From contig JAGWWF010000026.1 in assembly GCA_018970445.1 (NCBI GenBank), positions 1-46,009 on the forward strand: DNA of 46,009 nucleotides, read 5' to 3'. Below, piece after piece: positions 27,141 through 35,126 of the stretch. Source of the stretch: Alphaproteobacteria bacterium. GTDB taxonomy: Bacteria; Pseudomonadota; Alphaproteobacteria; Sphingomonadales; Sphingomonadaceae. How positions within the stretch are numbered: the first letter of the stretch is position 1; every line of letters begins with the position of its first letter. A program made the translations under genes and the position numbers. A model generated the notes under the pieces. It had not been told where the DNA came from. It did not search any database and saw only the letters and a list, made by a program, of their open reading frames with translations.

Positions 27141-27323
27141 TCAGGCCGGCGGCAGCGCCCGCCGGGCGCGTTCGGCCTGCACCGTGGCTTCGGCCGTGGC
27201 CAGTTTCTGCCAGGCGGCCTGGGCGCGCAGATACATGGCGCGCTGGTTGTCCAGCCCGGCCGCGGCGGCCTGATCACCGCACAGACCGATCTGGATGGCA
27301 TAGAATTCGGCGGTTCCGCGCAT
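27141..27323 (-). CDS. Small hypothetical protein (60 residues)
   Basis: The 60-residue product is helical and soluble, with MRGTAEFYAIQIGLCGDQAA and an Ala, Arg and Gln-rich second half. The start is supported by AGGAGC upstream of the ATG at 27323. I do not recognise the family. It lies downstream of the cold shock gene on the same strand, 74 bases away. Confidence 0.6.
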   Translation of the reverse strand: MRGTAEFYAIQIGLCGDQAAAAGLDNQRAMYLRAQAAWQKLATAEATVQAERARRALPPA

Positions 27324-27397
27324 GATCGTCTGCTCCTGCTGGTGGCCGATATCCGGCGCGTGGAACGGGCGGCCCGGCTGGGGCCGCCCGCACCGCA

Positions 27398-27604
27398 TCA
27401 GGCGCTCTGGAGGTTGACGGCCGAGGTCTTGCCGCGGCGATCGGTTTCCAGTTCGTAGCTGATGCGCTGATCCTTGTTCAGCGTGGCCATGCCGGCGCGT
27501 TCGACGGCGCTGATGTGCACGAAATTGTCATCGCCGCCATTTTCGGGCGAGATGAAGCCATAGCCCTTGTCGGCGTTGAAAAACTTGACGGTTCCGGTGA
27601 TCAT
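27398..27604 (-). CDS. Cold shock domain protein (CspA family)
   Basis: The 68-residue protein is a single cold shock domain. The RNA-binding motifs are present as GTVKFFNADKGYGFI (RNP1-type KGYGFI) and DNFVHIS (RNP2-type FVHIS). Such proteins bind single-stranded RNA and act as RNA chaperones. Length and composition are normal for the family. A GGAAA-rich ribosome binding site precedes the ATG at 27604. A long non-coding stretch upstream fits the long leaders typical of csp genes. Confidence 0.95.
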   Translation of the reverse strand: MITGTVKFFNADKGYGFISPENGGDDNFVHISAVERAGMATLNKDQRISYELETDRRGKTSAVNLQSA

Positions 27605-27860
27605 GATTGGTTTCCTTTCAGGAAAACACAAATATCCACTCACAAGAGCGTGAGCGGAGCTGGTAGCGATTGAAAGGAAGAAGAGCTGATCAGCGAAGCT
27701 GATGGAGAGCAACATTTTCCGTCGAAGGCGACGATAGCAACTCTCGCTTGGGCGCTATTTGTGGAGGAGTCAAGCGTGATGGCCCGCCGCGCCCCTGATT
27801 GACCGCGCGGGCGCAGCTGTGCACCAATGGCGCGGGGCACGGGCAACAGGGGGATCGGCC
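27605..27860 (-). other. Leader and intergenic region of the cold shock gene
   Basis: This 256-base stretch holds no supported gene. It is more AT-rich than the surroundings. Read leftward it should contain the csp 5' leader. A short hairpin, ATCAGC-GA-AGCTGAT-like, lies near 27688-27701. I could not fix a promoter. The rightward aquaporin-like gene also starts at its edge. Confidence 0.45.
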
Positions 27861-28508
27861 ATGCGAATCTTGTGGGCGGAAGCGGTGGGCAGCTTCTTCC
27901 TGTTTGCCGCCGTGATCGGATCGGGCATCCTGGCGCAGGGGCTGATGGCCGGCAACGTGCTGCTGGGTGTGCTGGCGGTGACGGCGGCAACCGTGATGAT
28001 GCTGCAACTGCTGGTGACGATGCTGGGCCCGGTGTCGGGCGCGCAGTTCAACCCGGTGGTCAGCCTGGTGCTGCGGCTGCGCGGGGCCAGCAGCTGGGGC
28101 GCGATGCTGGTGATGATCGCGGTGCAGGTGGCGGCCGGCGTGGCGGCGGTGATCTGCGTGCACGCCATGTTCGAACAGCCGCTGGTGCAGGTGGCAACCA
28201 ACGCGCGCGGCGGCCTTGGCCTGATGCTGGGCGAATTCGTGGCGACCTTCGGCCTGATCCTGACCGTGCTCTTGACCGGCCGGCACGCGCCGCAATCGGG
28301 CGCGACCAGCGTGGCGCTCTATATCGGCGCGGCGATCCTGTTCACCTCGTCCACCTGCTTTGCCAACCCGGCCATCACCATCGCCCGCGCGCTGACCGAC
28401 AGTTTCACCGGCATCGCCCCCGCGCATGTGCCCGGCTTCATCGCGGCGCAATTCGCCGGCGGGCTGGCGGCGCACTGGCTGGAGCGGATGTTGTATCCGC
28501 ACGGCTGA
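27861..28508 (+). CDS. Aquaporin/glycerol channel family protein (MIP)
   Basis: The 215-residue protein has six hydrophobic segments and two half-helix motifs of the major intrinsic protein family: SGAQFNPVVS (an NPV variant of the first NPA) and CFANPAITIARALTDSF (the second, with the conserved Arg after NPA). Similar short bacterial MIP proteins occur in arsenic loci, but no arsenic gene is nearby, so the solute is unknown. The ATG at 27861, starting MRILWAEAVGSFFLF, was preferred to an upstream ATG because it begins the first membrane helix. Confidence 0.85.
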   Translation: MRILWAEAVGSFFLFAAVIGSGILAQGLMAGNVLLGVLAVTAATVMMLQLLVTMLGPVSGAQFNPVVSLVLRLRGASSWGAMLVMIAVQVAAGVAAVICVHAMFEQPLVQVATNARGGLGLMLGEFVATFGLILTVLLTGRHAPQSGATSVALYIGAAILFTSSTCFANPAITIARALTDSFTGIAPAHVPGFIAAQFAGGLAAHWLERMLYPHG

Positions 28509-30251
28509 TCAGGCCACCGCCAACCCCTCCTCCGGGATTGCATAGAACAGGCTCGCCCCGCGCATCGCCGATGCCGCCAGTGCCTGCACCTGCGGCAGCA
28601 ATTGTTCGGCGAAGAAGCGCGCCGTGGTGCGTTTGGCGGCGGCGAATTGCGCGTCCGGGTGGCTGCGGCTGGCCAGCGCCTGCTTGGCCAGCAGCCAGCC
28701 GCCGATGGTGAGGCCCATCAGCCGCAGATAGGGCGTGGCGCCGGCGGCGATATCGTCGGGGTTGTTGTGCCCGGCCAGCCACAGCGACGTGGTTTGCGCC
28801 GAATCAGCTGCATCCTGCAGCCAGGGCACGATCAGCTTCAGCTCCTCATCCTCCGCCAGATCAGACAGGGTGGCGCGCACCTCGCCGAGCAGATCCTTCC
28901 AATGCTGGCCGCCGTCCATGCTCAGCTTGCGGCCGACAAGGTCCATGGCCTGGATGCCGTTGGTGCCTTCATAGATGGGGGCAATGCGCGCATCGCGGAA
29001 ATACTGCGCCGCGCCGGTTTCCTCGACATAGCCCATGCCGCCGAACACCTGCACGCCCAAGGACGCGACCTCGACGCCGATATCGGTGGCCCAGCTTTTG
29101 GAAATCGGGGTGAGCAGATCGGCCAAGCCCTGGCCGGCCTTGTCGCCCGTGTGGGCGCGGTCCACCGCGGCGGCGTTCAGATAGACCAGCGCGCGGGCGG
29201 CTTCGGTGAGCGATTTCATCGTCATGATCGTGCGGCGCACATCGGCATGTTCGATGATGCGCACGGGTTCGCGCCCGCCACCGAATTTGGCGGACTGCAC
29301 CCGTTGCCGGGCGTAATCCAGCGCGTGCTGGGTGGCCGCTTCGGCAATGGCCACGCCTTGCAGGCCCACCTGCACGCGGGCGTTGTTCATCATGGTGAAC
29401 ATGGCGCGCATGCCGCCGCCTTCATTGCCGACCATCCAGCCGATGCACTGGCCGTTGTCACCAAAGCGCATGGTGCAGGTGGGGGAGGCGTGGATGCCCA
29501 ATTTATGCTCCAGCCCGATGCAGGTGACATCGTTGCGGCGGCCATCGGGCAGAAGCTTGGGCACCAGGAACAGGCTGATGCCCTTGGTGCCCGCCGGGCT
29601 GTTCGGCGTGCGGGCCAGCACGAGATGGACGATATTCTCGGCCGCATCATGCTCACCCCAGGTGATGTAGATCTTGGTGCCCTCGATGCGCCAGCTGCCG
29701 TCGGCATTGGGCTCCGCCCGCGATTTCAGCGCGCCAACGTCGCTGCCGGCGGTGGGTTCGGTCAGGTTCATCGTGCCGGTCCACTCACCGGTGACGAGTT
29801 TGGAGAGATAGCGCGCCTGCAATTCCGGGCTGGCGTGGGCGGCCAGCGCCTCGATCGCGCCCTGCGACAGCATCATGCACAGCGCGAACGCCATGTTGGC
29901 GCTGGTCAGCTGTTCCTGCACTGCCACCGCCACGGCAAACGGCAGGCCCTGGCCGCCATGGACTTCGGCCACGCCCAGCCCGGCCCAGCCGCCCTCGACA
30001 TACTTGGCATAGGCCTCGGCAAAGCCTGGCGGCAGAGTGACGACGCCATCGGCCAGCCTTGCATGGGTGCGGTCGCCAACCATGTTCAGCGGCGCAAAGA
30101 CAGTGGCGGCCAGCTTGCCGGCCTCGGCCAGGATGGCATCGACCATGTCGGAGCTGGCGTTGGCGTATTGCGGCAGCGCGGCCAGGCCGGGCAGATCGGC
30201 AATCACATCCAGCGCGAACCGCTGTTCGGTGGTGGGCGCAGTGTAGGGCAT
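28509..30251 (-). CDS. Acyl-CoA dehydrogenase (long form, FadE type)
   Basis: The 580-residue protein has the acyl-CoA dehydrogenase fold, with FAD and substrate contacts in MNLTEPTAGSDVGALKSRAEP (two parts) and TWGEHDAAENIVHLVLAR, and the catalytic glutamate in APIYEGTNGIQAMDLVGRKL. The extra C-terminal domain makes it longer than the ~380-residue short type and matches the group acting on longer acyl chains. It performs the first step of beta-oxidation. The ATG at 30251 is the start of MPYTAPTTEQRFALDV. It is divergent from the threonylcarbamoyl-AMP synthase. Confidence 0.92.
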   Translation of the reverse strand: MPYTAPTTEQRFALDVIADLPGLAALPQYANASSDMVDAILAEAGKLAATVFAPLNMVGDRTHARLADGVVTLPPGFAEAYAKYVEGGWAGLGVAEVHGGQGLPFAVAVAVQEQLTSANMAFALCMMLSQGAIEALAAHASPELQARYLSKLVTGEWTGTMNLTEPTAGSDVGALKSRAEPNADGSWRIEGTKIYITWGEHDAAENIVHLVLARTPNSPAGTKGISLFLVPKLLPDGRRNDVTCIGLEHKLGIHASPTCTMRFGDNGQCIGWMVGNEGGGMRAMFTMMNNARVQVGLQGVAIAEAATQHALDYARQRVQSAKFGGGREPVRIIEHADVRRTIMTMKSLTEAARALVYLNAAAVDRAHTGDKAGQGLADLLTPISKSWATDIGVEVASLGVQVFGGMGYVEETGAAQYFRDARIAPIYEGTNGIQAMDLVGRKLSMDGGQHWKDLLGEVRATLSDLAEDEELKLIVPWLQDAADSAQTTSLWLAGHNNPDDIAAGATPYLRLMGLTIGGWLLAKQALASRSHPDAQFAAAKRTTARFFAEQLLPQVQALAASAMRGASLFYAIPEEGLAVA

Positions 30252-30294
30252 GGCAGTTTCCGTTTTGGCGTTTGCCCCGGTATAGACGCCCACC

Positions 30295-31233
30295 ATGGCC
30301 GACAAAAGCCGCATCCTTGCGCCCGACGCCGCCGGCATTGCCGCAGCGGCCGCGATCCTGCGCGCCGGCGGGCTGGTCGCGGTGCCGACCGAAACCGTCT
30401 ATGGCCTCGCCGCCCGTGCCGATCAGCCGCACGCGGTGGCGGGCATCTATGCCGCCAAGGGCCGGCCCAGCTTCAACCCGCTGATCGTGCATGTGGCGGA
30501 CGTGGCCCAGGCGCACGGGCTGGCATCGTTGCCGCCGCTGGCGCTGCGCCTCGCCGCCGCCTTCTGGCCCGGCCCGCTCACCCTGGTGCTGCCGCGCCGC
30601 CCCGATGCGGCGGTGGCATCGCTGGTGACGGCCGGGCTGGACACGATCGCGCTGCGCTGCCCGGCCCACCCCGTCATGCAGCAGCTGGTGCGCGCCGTCG
30701 GCCCGCTGGCCGCGCCATCGGCCAACGCCTCCGGCCGGATCTCGCCCACCCGCGCCGCCCATGTGCTGGCATCCCTGGCGCAGGTGCCGGTGATCGATGC
30801 CGGGCCGTGCGCGGCCGGGGTGGAATCGACGATCGTCGCGGTGGATGGCGCAGGCTGGCGGCTGCTGCGGCCTGGCGCGGTGGCGGTGGAGGCAATCGCG
30901 GCGGTGGCTGGTGCCCCACTGGCGGCCGCCCCGCCCGCCACGGTGCAGGCCCCCGGCATGCTGGCCAGCCATTATGCCCCGGCCCAGCCGGTGCGGCTGG
31001 AGGCCCGCACCGCCATGCCACAGGAATATCACATCGGCTTTGGCCCGGTGGCCGGCGATGCCAGCCTGTCGGCCAGCGGCGATCTGGCCGAAGCCGCCGC
31101 CCGCCTGTTCGATCTGCTGCACGCCGCCCAGGCCAGTGGCCGCACCGGCATTGCGGTGGCACCGGTGCCGCGCCACGGGCTGGGGCTGGCGATCAACGAT
31201 CGGCTGGCGCGCGCGGCGGCCCCGCGCTTGTAG
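30295..31233 (+). CDS. Threonylcarbamoyl-AMP synthase (Sua5/YwlC)
   Basis: This enzyme makes threonylcarbamoyl-AMP from threonine, bicarbonate and ATP, for the t6A37 modification of tRNA. The 312-residue protein has the YrdC domain first (GLVAVPTETVYGLAARA, AAKGRPSFNPLIVHV, TIALRCPAHPVM, SANASGRISPT) and then a C-terminal Sua5 domain (APGMLASHYAPAQPV near residue 220). The two-domain form is the Sua5 rather than the short TsaC type. It faces the PadR gene, with 9 bases between stops. Confidence 0.94.
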   Translation: MADKSRILAPDAAGIAAAAAILRAGGLVAVPTETVYGLAARADQPHAVAGIYAAKGRPSFNPLIVHVADVAQAHGLASLPPLALRLAAAFWPGPLTLVLPRRPDAAVASLVTAGLDTIALRCPAHPVMQQLVRAVGPLAAPSANASGRISPTRAAHVLASLAQVPVIDAGPCAAGVESTIVAVDGAGWRLLRPGAVAVEAIAAVAGAPLAAAPPATVQAPGMLASHYAPAQPVRLEARTAMPQEYHIGFGPVAGDASLSASGDLAEAAARLFDLLHAAQASGRTGIAVAPVPRHGLGLAINDRLARAAAPRL

Positions 31234-31242
31234 GGCCGGGCC

Positions 31243-31854
31243 TCACGCGTCCAGCGCGGCCACTGCCCGCGTGGCGGTGGCGATGATTTCGGCGATGCGG
31301 GCGGCGCGCTCGCTGTTGTCGTCCTGATCGGCCAGCTGGCTGCGCACGGCGGCCTTCAGATCGGCCATGGCATCGCGCACCGCGCCATGGCGGCGGCGGC
31401 TGGCCATGCCGGCCAGATCGGCCAGCCGGGCCAGGGCCGCCTTCAGCTCGGCCTCGGCGGCGGCCAGCGCGGCTTCGCCATCGGGCGTGATGGCATAACG
31501 GCGCTTGGCATCGTCGCCCGGCAGTTCGCTGATCAGCCCCTGTTCGGCCAGCAGCGTGAGCATCGGATAGATCATGCCCGGTGACGGCGTGTAGAATCCG
31601 GCCGACAGCGCCTCGATCGCCTTGATCAGCTCATAGCCGTGGCGTGGTTCGGCCTTGACCAGGTGGAGGATCACGACCTTCAGCGCTTCGGCGCCAAAGC
31701 GGCGGCGCGGGCGCGGCGGGCCATCGCTGCCGTCCCCGCCGAATTCATCGGCAAAGCGCTGTGCAAAGGCCGCCCAGCGCGCGCCGCGGCCCGACCAGCC
31801 GGTGCCGAATTCCTTGTGGAAACCATCGCGGTCAAAGCGGAAACGAAAATGCAT
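31243..31854 (-). CDS. PadR-family transcriptional regulator
   Basis: The 203-residue protein has an N-terminal basic extension, then a PadR winged helix (LKVVILHLVKAEPRHGYELI, IEALSAGFYTPSPGMIYPML, LLAEQGLI, KRRYAITPDGEAAL), and a C-terminal helical dimer region. PadR proteins are usually repressors of nearby genes and respond to small molecules. The ATG at 31854 was chosen because it gives the family-like N-terminus. Two palindromes at 31889-31930, just upstream, are likely binding sites. It is divergent from the exported amidohydrolase. Confidence 0.92.
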   Translation of the reverse strand: MHFRFRFDRDGFHKEFGTGWSGRGARWAAFAQRFADEFGGDGSDGPPRPRRRFGAEALKVVILHLVKAEPRHGYELIKAIEALSAGFYTPSPGMIYPMLTLLAEQGLISELPGDDAKRRYAITPDGEAALAAAEAELKAALARLADLAGMASRRRHGAVRDAMADLKAAVRSQLADQDDNSERAARIAEIIATATRAVAALDA

Positions 31855-31888
31855 GGGGGCGACTCCAGTGGGGGGCAGTGGAGGCCTC

Positions 31889-31930
31889 AAGATATATCTT
31901 CAAACACTGTATTGCAAGGCCGATACAGTG
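31889..31930. promoter_or_regulatory. Two palindromes in padR-amidohydrolase intergenic region, probable PadR operator
   Basis: AAGATATATCTT (31889-31900) is a perfect 12-base palindrome. CACTGTAT (31905-31912) and ATACAGTG (31923-31930) are exact inverted repeats 10 bases apart. Both are AT-rich against a GC-rich background and lie between the divergent padR and amidohydrolase genes. Autorepression by PadR is the simplest reading. Confidence 0.68.
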
Positions 31931-31991
31931 GCCGGCTTGTTGCCGCGCGCAAGCCGCCTTAAGCTTCCAGCCGACAATGGGGGAGCATGAC

Positions 31992-33674
31992 ATGACACGC
32001 ACGATGGCCGTGGCCGCCTTGCTGATGGCCGGCACGGCGCTGGCGAAACCGGTGGTGATCGGCAATGGCCTGATCGTCGATGGCAATGGCGGGGCCCCCT
32101 TTGCCGGCTGGCTGGCGATGGATGGTGACCGGATCACCGCCATGGGTGCCGGCGCGGCCCCGGCCAGCATCACGGCGGCGGCCGATGTGGTGGATGCACG
32201 GGGCCAGGCGGTGGCGCCCGGCTTCATCAACATGCTCAGCTGGGCCAACGAGGATCTGATCGTCGATGGCCGCGGGCTTTCCGATCTGAAACAGGGCGTC
32301 ACGCTGGAGGTGATGGGCGAAGGCAGCAGCATGGGGCCGTTCACCCCGGCGATGAAGGCGCTGCGCGAGGCCCGGCAGGACGACATCAGGTACAAGGTGA
32401 CCTGGACCAGCCTGGCCCAGTATCTGGACATGCTGGAGGCCAGGGGCATCGCGGTGAATGTCGCCAGCTTTGTCGGCGCCTCCACCGTGCGCGTGCACGA
32501 ACTGGGGGAGGACAATGTGCAGCCCACCCCGGCGCAGCTGGCCGCGATGCAGCGGCTGGTGAAGACCGCCATGCACGAAGGCGCGCTGGGCGTGGCCTCC
32601 GCGCTGATCTACACGCCGGGGGCCTATGCCACGACCGCGGAGCTGACGGCGCTGGCCAGGGCGGCGGGCGATTGTGGCGGGATGTACATCAGCCACATCC
32701 GGAACGAAGGCCCCACCATCGAGGCGGCGCTAGACGAGATCATCGCCATCAGCCGGAACAGCGGCGCGCGCGCTGAAATCTATCATCTCAAGCAGGCCGG
32801 GCGCAGCAGCTGGGGCAAGTTCGATGCGGTGATCGCCCGGATCGAGGCCGCCCGCACCGCCGGCGTGGCGCTGACGGCGGACATGTACACCTATGCCGCC
32901 TCGTCCACCGGGCTGGATGCGTCCATGCCCTTGTGGGTGCAGGAAGGCGGCATCGAAAAATGGGCGGCGCGGCTGCGCGATCCGGCGGTGCGCGCGCGGG
33001 TGATTGCCGAAATGAAGGCGCCGCCGCCGGGCGAGACCAATTCGATGCTGGAAGCCGGCGGGCCGGACAAGGTGCTGCTGCTGGGTTTCCGCAGCGAAGC
33101 GCTGAAGCCGCTGACCGGCAAGACGCTGGCCGAAGTGGCGGCCGCGCGTGGCCGTTCCGCCGAGGACACGGCCATCGATCTGGTGATCGAGGATGGCAGC
33201 CGCATCCAGGTCGCCTATTTTTCGATGAACGAGGCCAATGTGCGCCGCCAGGTGGCGATCCCGTGGATCAGCTTTGCCAGCGACGCCGGGGCGCAGGCCC
33301 CCGAAGGCGTGTTCCTGAAAAGCTCCACCCACCCGCGCGCCTATGGCAATTTTGCCCGCGTGCTGGGCAAATATGTGCGCGACGAAGGGGTGATTTCGCT
33401 GGCCGAAGCCGTGCGCAAGCTGGCGGCCCAGCCGGCCGACAATCTGCGCATCACCGGGCGCGGGCGGCTCAAGCCCGGCAATTTTGCCGATGTGGTGATT
33501 TTCGATCCCGCCACCATCGCCGATACCGCCAGCTTCGCCAGACCGCAGCAGCTCGCCGTGGGCGTGTCCAGCGTGTGGGTGAACGGGGTGCAGGTGCTCA
33601 AGGGCGGCGAACCCACCGGGGCTGCGGCCGGCCGCCATGTGAAGGGGCCAGGCACCGGCAAGTGCCCGGCGTGA
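31992..33674 (+). CDS. Exported D-aminoacylase-like amidohydrolase
   Basis: The 560-residue protein begins with a signal peptide (MTRTMAVAALLMAGTALA) and matches the N-acyl-D-amino-acid deacylase group of the amidohydrolase superfamily: TAAADVVDARGQAVAPGFIN, MYISHIRNEG, EIYHLKQAGRSSWGK, WISFASDAGAQAPEG and HPRAYGNFARVLG. The first metal motif H-x-H, which should follow APGFI, is replaced by NMLSWAN, so the metal site must differ from the classical one. Other ligand histidines and Asp are kept. The substrate is unknown, probably a peptide-like or acyl-amide compound in the periplasm. The ATG at 31992 is preceded by GGGAGC. Confidence 0.85.
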   Translation: MTRTMAVAALLMAGTALAKPVVIGNGLIVDGNGGAPFAGWLAMDGDRITAMGAGAAPASITAAADVVDARGQAVAPGFINMLSWANEDLIVDGRGLSDLKQGVTLEVMGEGSSMGPFTPAMKALREARQDDIRYKVTWTSLAQYLDMLEARGIAVNVASFVGASTVRVHELGEDNVQPTPAQLAAMQRLVKTAMHEGALGVASALIYTPGAYATTAELTALARAAGDCGGMYISHIRNEGPTIEAALDEIIAISRNSGARAEIYHLKQAGRSSWGKFDAVIARIEAARTAGVALTADMYTYAASSTGLDASMPLWVQEGGIEKWAARLRDPAVRARVIAEMKAPPPGETNSMLEAGGPDKVLLLGFRSEALKPLTGKTLAEVAAARGRSAEDTAIDLVIEDGSRIQVAYFSMNEANVRRQVAIPWISFASDAGAQAPEGVFLKSSTHPRAYGNFARVLGKYVRDEGVISLAEAVRKLAAQPADNLRITGRGRLKPGNFADVVIFDPATIADTASFARPQQLAVGVSSVWVNGVQVLKGGEPTGAAAGRHVKGPGTGKCPA

Positions 33675-33713
33675 GACCATGATGTTCGCCCGTCCCGGCC
33701 GGCGCGGCGGCGA

Positions 33714-35126
33714 TCAGAACTGGTAATAGATGAAGGCCGCGACGCCTTCGAAGCGCAGGGCATCGATGATCAGCACGGCCGCGCCCACGGCCAGCCCCAG
33801 CAGCGGGGCGGGCCAGGCGGCGATGCGGCGGGTGAGGCCGGCGAACAGGCCGGGCGGGGTGAAATGGACCGCCATGCCCAGCGCAATCAGCCCGCACATC
33901 AGCGGCCCGGCCAGCGCCACGCCGGGGCGGAACTGCGCCAGCTGGGCGAAATAGGCCAGCGCCGCGGCCAGGCTTTCGGCGCGGAAGAAGATCCAGCCCA
34001 GCACCACGATGTGGAAGATCAGCAGCACCGCTAGCGGCGTGGGCAGGCTGGGCACACCGGCCGGGCGAAATTCCCGCCACAGCCGTTCCAGCGCCAGCAC
34101 GCCGCCGTGCAGCGCGCCCCAGATCAGGAAGGTCCATTTCGCGCCGTGCCACAGGCCGCCCAGCACCATGGTGAGCATCAGGTTGCGGCAGATGTACCAG
34201 ATGCCGCCACGGTTGCCGCCCAGGCTGATGTAGAGATAGTCGCGCAGCCAGCTGGACAGGCTGATGTGCCAGCGCCGCCAGAAATCCTGCAACGAGGCGG
34301 CACGATAGGGTTGATCGAAATTGCGCGGAAAGCGATAGCCGAGCAGCGCCGCCAGCCCCACCGCCATGTCGGAATAGGCGGAAAAATCGCAATAGATCTG
34401 CACGGCATAGCCATAGGCCCCGGCCAGCAGATCAAGCCCGGTCTGGGCCGATGGATCGAAGAACACCGGATCGACCAGCCGGGTGGCCAGTTCGCTGGCG
34501 ATCACCGCCTTCTTGAACAGGCCCCAGACGATCAGGATCAGCCCGCCGGCCACCATGGTGCGCGACAGGCGCGGCACCGCCTGGAACTGCGGCACCAGAT
34601 GGCTGGCGCGCACAATCGGCCCGGCGACGAGATGGGGAAAGAAGCTCATCAACAGCGTGATGTCGAGGAAACGGGCCGGCTGGGTCTTGCCCCGCGCGAT
34701 GTCGATCAGATAGCTCATGCCCTGGAAGGTGAAGAAACTGATGCCGACAGGCAGGATCACCTCGATCACCGGCAGATCGCGGCCAAGACCGGCGGCGACC
34801 AGGATGGGGGCCAGTTCGTCGAGGAAGAAGCCGAAATATTTGAAGAAGCCCAGGATGAGAAGATTGGCGGCGACGCCCAGCGCCAGCCACGGCTGCACGC
34901 CGGCCCCATCGTCAAGCCGGCGCTGGATGCGTGCCGCCAGCAGCCAGTTGATCGCCGCCGACGCGATCAGCAGCGCGACAAAACGCCAATCCCACGCGCC
35001 GTAAAACACCCAGCTGGCCAGCAGCAATATGATCTTGCGCCATTCGTTGCTGGCGTGCCCGACCGTCCAGACCAGGATCAGCACGGGCAGGAAGAAGATG
35101 CCGAAATCCAGCGTGGGGAACAGCAT
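33714..35126 (-). CDS. MBOAT family O-acyltransferase (AlgI-like)
   Basis: The 470-residue protein is a multispanning membrane O-acyltransferase. Family features are FFKYFGFFLDEL, LPVGISFFTFQGMSYLIDIARG, FCDFSAYSDMAVGLA-like residues (seen as YCDFSAYSDMA), FWRRWHISLSSWLRDYLY, and the catalytic histidine in GGLWHGAKWTFLIWGALHG. AlgI-type proteins pass acetyl groups across the inner membrane to a periplasmic partner that modifies a polysaccharide. Two SGNH-type genes directly upstream on the same strand supply that partner. The start overlaps the stop of the upstream gene by one base. Confidence 0.93.
   Translation of the reverse strand: MLFPTLDFGIFFLPVLILVWTVGHASNEWRKIILLLASWVFYGAWDWRFVALLIASAAINWLLAARIQRRLDDGAGVQPWLALGVAANLLILGFFKYFGFFLDELAPILVAAGLGRDLPVIEVILPVGISFFTFQGMSYLIDIARGKTQPARFLDITLLMSFFPHLVAGPIVRASHLVPQFQAVPRLSRTMVAGGLILIVWGLFKKAVIASELATRLVDPVFFDPSAQTGLDLLAGAYGYAVQIYCDFSAYSDMAVGLAALLGYRFPRNFDQPYRAASLQDFWRRWHISLSSWLRDYLYISLGGNRGGIWYICRNLMLTMVLGGLWHGAKWTFLIWGALHGGVLALERLWREFRPAGVPSLPTPLAVLLIFHIVVLGWIFFRAESLAAALAYFAQLAQFRPGVALAGPLMCGLIALGMAVHFTPPGLFAGLTRRIAAWPAPLLGLAVGAAVLIIDALRFEGVAAFIYYQF

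Noticed and set aside
28602-31286. A rightward frame of about 890 codons antisense to the acyl-CoA dehydrogenase
   Set aside because: It runs through two unrelated genes on both strands and shows only biased composition.
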